A stretch of 7,595 nucleotides of DNA from Nitratiruptor sp. (GTDB lineage: Bacteria; Campylobacterota; Campylobacteria; Campylobacterales; Nitratiruptoraceae). Below the pieces are notes generated by a model, which ran no database searches, was not told where the DNA came from, and saw only the letters and a program-made list of their open reading frames with translations. Every line of letters begins with the position of its first letter. Within the stretch, counting starts at the first letter, position 1. The position numbers and the translations under genes are program-made. This document shows, in pieces, positions 5,957-7,595 of this stretch. The DNA lies in assembly GCA_015494595.1 (NCBI GenBank), contig WGAX01000161.1, forward strand, positions 1 to 7,595, in the 5' to 3' direction.

Positions 5957-6425
5957 AAAGTCTCTTCAATGCCCTGTCAACTGCCTTAGGCAATGTATCG
6001 ATAGGCTCTTTTATGAGAAAATGGGCTACTTTCTGCTTGATCCTCAAAGAGGCTACAAGAAAAAGAGAGCCCTTTTGTATATAGAGAGCATCAAGAGCCA
6101 AAGCGACTTTGCAAGAAGTTTGCCCCCCCTGCCAAGGATAGTGAAAAATAGTGGCTCCTTGAAAATAGTTTTGCAAAAACTCTATAAAAGCTTTTGTAAG
6201 ACTCTCTCTAGGATCTTCAACGAAGCGAAAAGGGATAAAATGCTCTTTTGCCTCTTTTACAACAACTCTATCTTGTAAAAGATAATCAGGCACCTCTACA
6301 TCTTCTACTCCTATAACTAGCTGCTTACTACAGCAGCTTTGCAATGGAATATGGGGAGCATAATAGGTCTTTTTTTGTGCACAACCACTAAAAAGCAGAA
6401 GAATAGCTATAACAATTTTTCGCAT
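5916..6425 (-). CDS. pqiC: PqiC-like outer-membrane lipoprotein (ABC-type transport auxiliary family)
   Basis: The 169-residue product has a lipoprotein signal MRKIVIAILLLFSGC with lipidation expected at C15; A16 and not Asp follows the cysteine, which fits sorting to the outer membrane. After YYAPHIPLQ comes LVIGVEDVEVPDYLLQDRVV (about 36-55), which aligns with the start of the E. coli PqiC (YmbA) domain where YY, V.VPDYL and VV recur. The usual Trp of that domain's next strand is not obvious. C31 and C32 are adjacent, with C105 and C168 further on. It directly follows pqiB (TAG then ATG, no gap) with GGGGAG three bases before the start, so the two proteins are probably made together. PqiC is known as the outer-membrane partner of the PqiB tunnel. 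The 3' end overlaps pabB by 41 nt on the other strand. Confidence 0.85.
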   Translation of the reverse strand: MRKIVIAILLLFSGCAQKKTYYAPHIPLQSCCSKQLVIGVEDVEVPDYLLQDRVVVKEAKEHFIPFRFVEDPRESLTKAFIEFLQNYFQGATIFHYPWQGGQTSCKVALALDALYIQKGSLFLVASLRIKQKVAHFLIKEPIDTLPKAVDRALKRLFIQAAQAVDRSCQ

Positions 6426-7595
6426 CTACTCCCCAAAAATCAAAGCGTTAGGTTTTTTCTCCAGCTTGAGCAAAAACTTTTGCAACGCTTTACTCGCTTT
6501 ATCAATATCGTGCAGCGTAGTAGAGAGCTGTGCTGCAAAGAGGGAGTTTTTAGAGTAATCTTTTGCCAGCGTACTTATAGCATGCAAACTCTTTTGCAAA
6601 GAGCTTAGACTCAACTGCAAAGATTGGGGAAGAGCTTTTGTAGCATTACTCTCTACAATAGTACGCAAATCTTTAGATAGAAGGGTTATCTCCTTGAGTG
6701 TTTGTGTTAAAGGCTCGCTACTCTTTTTTAGAGTTTGAGAAAAAGTGTTAAGAGCCTGCTCAATAGGCAACTTTTGGAGTTTATGCAAGATTGCTACAAG
6801 CTCCTCATACAAGACATTCCCCCTATATCCTACAGTAGGCAGAACATAGTAGCTATCTTGTTTTTTGAGTATACCTGGGTTTTGAGCAAAAAAGAGCTCA
6901 ACATAGAGACTCTTTGTCAAAATATTTGCCGAAGCAAGTCTTGCCTTTAGTCCATTGTGTACAAGTTTTGCTATATCGCCTAGAGCATTCACATCAATTT
7001 TTGCTATAACATCTGCCTCAATATGCTTATCTACAAGTTTTGAGTGCATATCAGCCACCTCTCCTACCCTAAATCCCTGCAGTTTCACTGCTGATCCTAC
7101 CTCCAAATAACCTACTCCTTTACTAAAATGCATCAAAAATGGTTTATACAATACTCTCTTTTGCCCCAATCTCTTATGCAGTGCCTCATCCACACTTGCA
7201 AAAAGCCAAAAGGGCTCTTGACTCTTTTTGGCATACAGATCTTTGGTAGTAAAGGCAATACCACCAAAAAGGAGTTGAGAAAGAGAGCCCATCTTCATTT
7301 TAAGACCCTCTTCAGCAATTTTTAGATCAACAGCTTTAAGATTCCAAAACTTGGTAGAGCAATTAACAAAACGATCATAGGGCTTTTTGATAAAAACATA
7401 GATAAAGACCTTTTTACCATCTCGTGCAAGCTCTACCCTTTTGATACTGCCCACTTTAACATCGCGAAATTTGATAAAAGAGTGTTTTGGCTCCAATCCT
7501 CCGCTCTTTTTAAAGTAGATTACGATCTCTGGTCCCATTTTGGCATAGTAACGATAGATCATCCATCCACCAATCAAAAGTGCAATAATTGGTAC
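6426..7595 (-). CDS. pqiB: PqiB-family MCE domain protein, 5' end outside window
   Basis: PqiB proteins are inner-membrane-anchored MCE proteins that stack as hexameric rings and carry lipid across the periplasm. The frame is open to the right edge (389 codons visible). It begins VPIIALLIGGWMIYRYY, the usual PqiB membrane anchor, so the TTG at 7577 is not the true start; probably about 15-25 residues are missing. GPEIVIYF opens a first MCE domain (visible residues about 22-116) ending GLKMKMGSLSQLLFGGIAF. A second (about 150-254) has VGSAVKLQGFRVGEV and LKARLASANILTKSLYVEL. A helical region (about 261-385) follows, ending EKKPNALIFGE, like the E. coli PqiB C-terminus. E. coli PqiB has three MCE domains; here I count two. 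pqiC follows with no gap, and a PqiA-type membrane protein may lie upstream outside the window. Confidence 0.9.
   Translation of the reverse strand, partial: VPIIALLIGGWMIYRYYAKMGPEIVIYFKKSGGLEPKHSFIKFRDVKVGSIKRVELARDGKKVFIYVFIKKPYDRFVNCSTKFWNLKAVDLKIAEEGLKMKMGSLSQLLFGGIAFTTKDLYAKKSQEPFWLFASVDEALHKRLGQKRVLYKPFLMHFSKGVGYLEVGSAVKLQGFRVGEVADMHSKLVDKHIEADVIAKIDVNALGDIAKLVHNGLKARLASANILTKSLYVELFFAQNPGILKKQDSYYVLPTVGYRGNVLYEELVAILHKLQKLPIEQALNTFSQTLKKSSEPLTQTLKEITLLSKDLRTIVESNATKALPQSLQLSLSSLQKSLHAISTLAKDYSKNSLFAAQLSTTLHDIDKASKALQKFLLKLEKKPNALIFGE

Noticed and set aside
5982..5992. TGCCTTAGGCA after the pabB stop as a possible terminator
   Set aside because: The stem is only four pairs, no T-run follows, and it is within pqiC coding sequence.
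7575..7577. TTG as the start of the PqiB-like gene
   Set aside because: The frame stays open to the window edge and the upstream codons (VPIIAL) continue the expected membrane anchor, so the gene is simply cut by the window.

Overview
The window reads as an ordinary, very compact chromosomal segment, probably from a Campylobacterota (Epsilonproteobacteria) bacterium. The evidence for this is the low G+C (about 40% by eye), the TATAAT-type -10 boxes set in A/T-rich DNA without a recognisable -35, and a PyrB with the HPGPVHR-type loop and SLRTQTERH stretch that I recall from Helicobacter relatives. A vent genus such as Nitratiruptor is possible, but this is a guess. I see no mobile element, CRISPR, tRNA or rRNA, and no gene-free stretch longer than 68 bases.

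Layout, left to right. (1) A minus-strand operon, clpS-clpA-aat (2930 down to 1), encodes the bacterial N-degron (N-end rule) module: Aat tags proteins with Leu/Phe, ClpS recognises the tagged N-termini, and ClpA unfolds them for ClpP, which is not in the window. The genes overlap as TAATG (clpS/clpA) and ATGA (clpA/aat). aat runs off the left edge. (2) bioD (plus strand, biotin synthesis) diverges from clpS over a 68-bp spacer. (3) A minus-strand gene for a secreted glycine-zipper protein of the YcfJ type converges on bioD with a 39-nt tail-to-tail overlap. (4) pyrB-pabB (plus strand: pyrimidine synthesis, and p-aminobenzoate for folate) diverges from the glycine-zipper gene over a 53-bp spacer, and the two genes overlap by 8 nt. 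(5) A minus-strand pair, pqiB-pqiC, encodes an MCE lipid-transport protein and its outer-membrane lipoprotein partner. It runs in from the right edge and converges on pabB with a 41-nt overlap. pqiB is cut at its 5' end.

Both divergent spacers carry quasi-palindromic -10 sequences that could serve both directions, and both convergent junctions overlap with no room for a standard terminator. No clearly new system is visible. The observations most worth a check are the pqiB product, which appears to have two MCE domains instead of the three of E. coli PqiB, and the pyrB leader, which has no Shine-Dalgarno sequence but has a 9-bp tandem repeat and decoy start codons.
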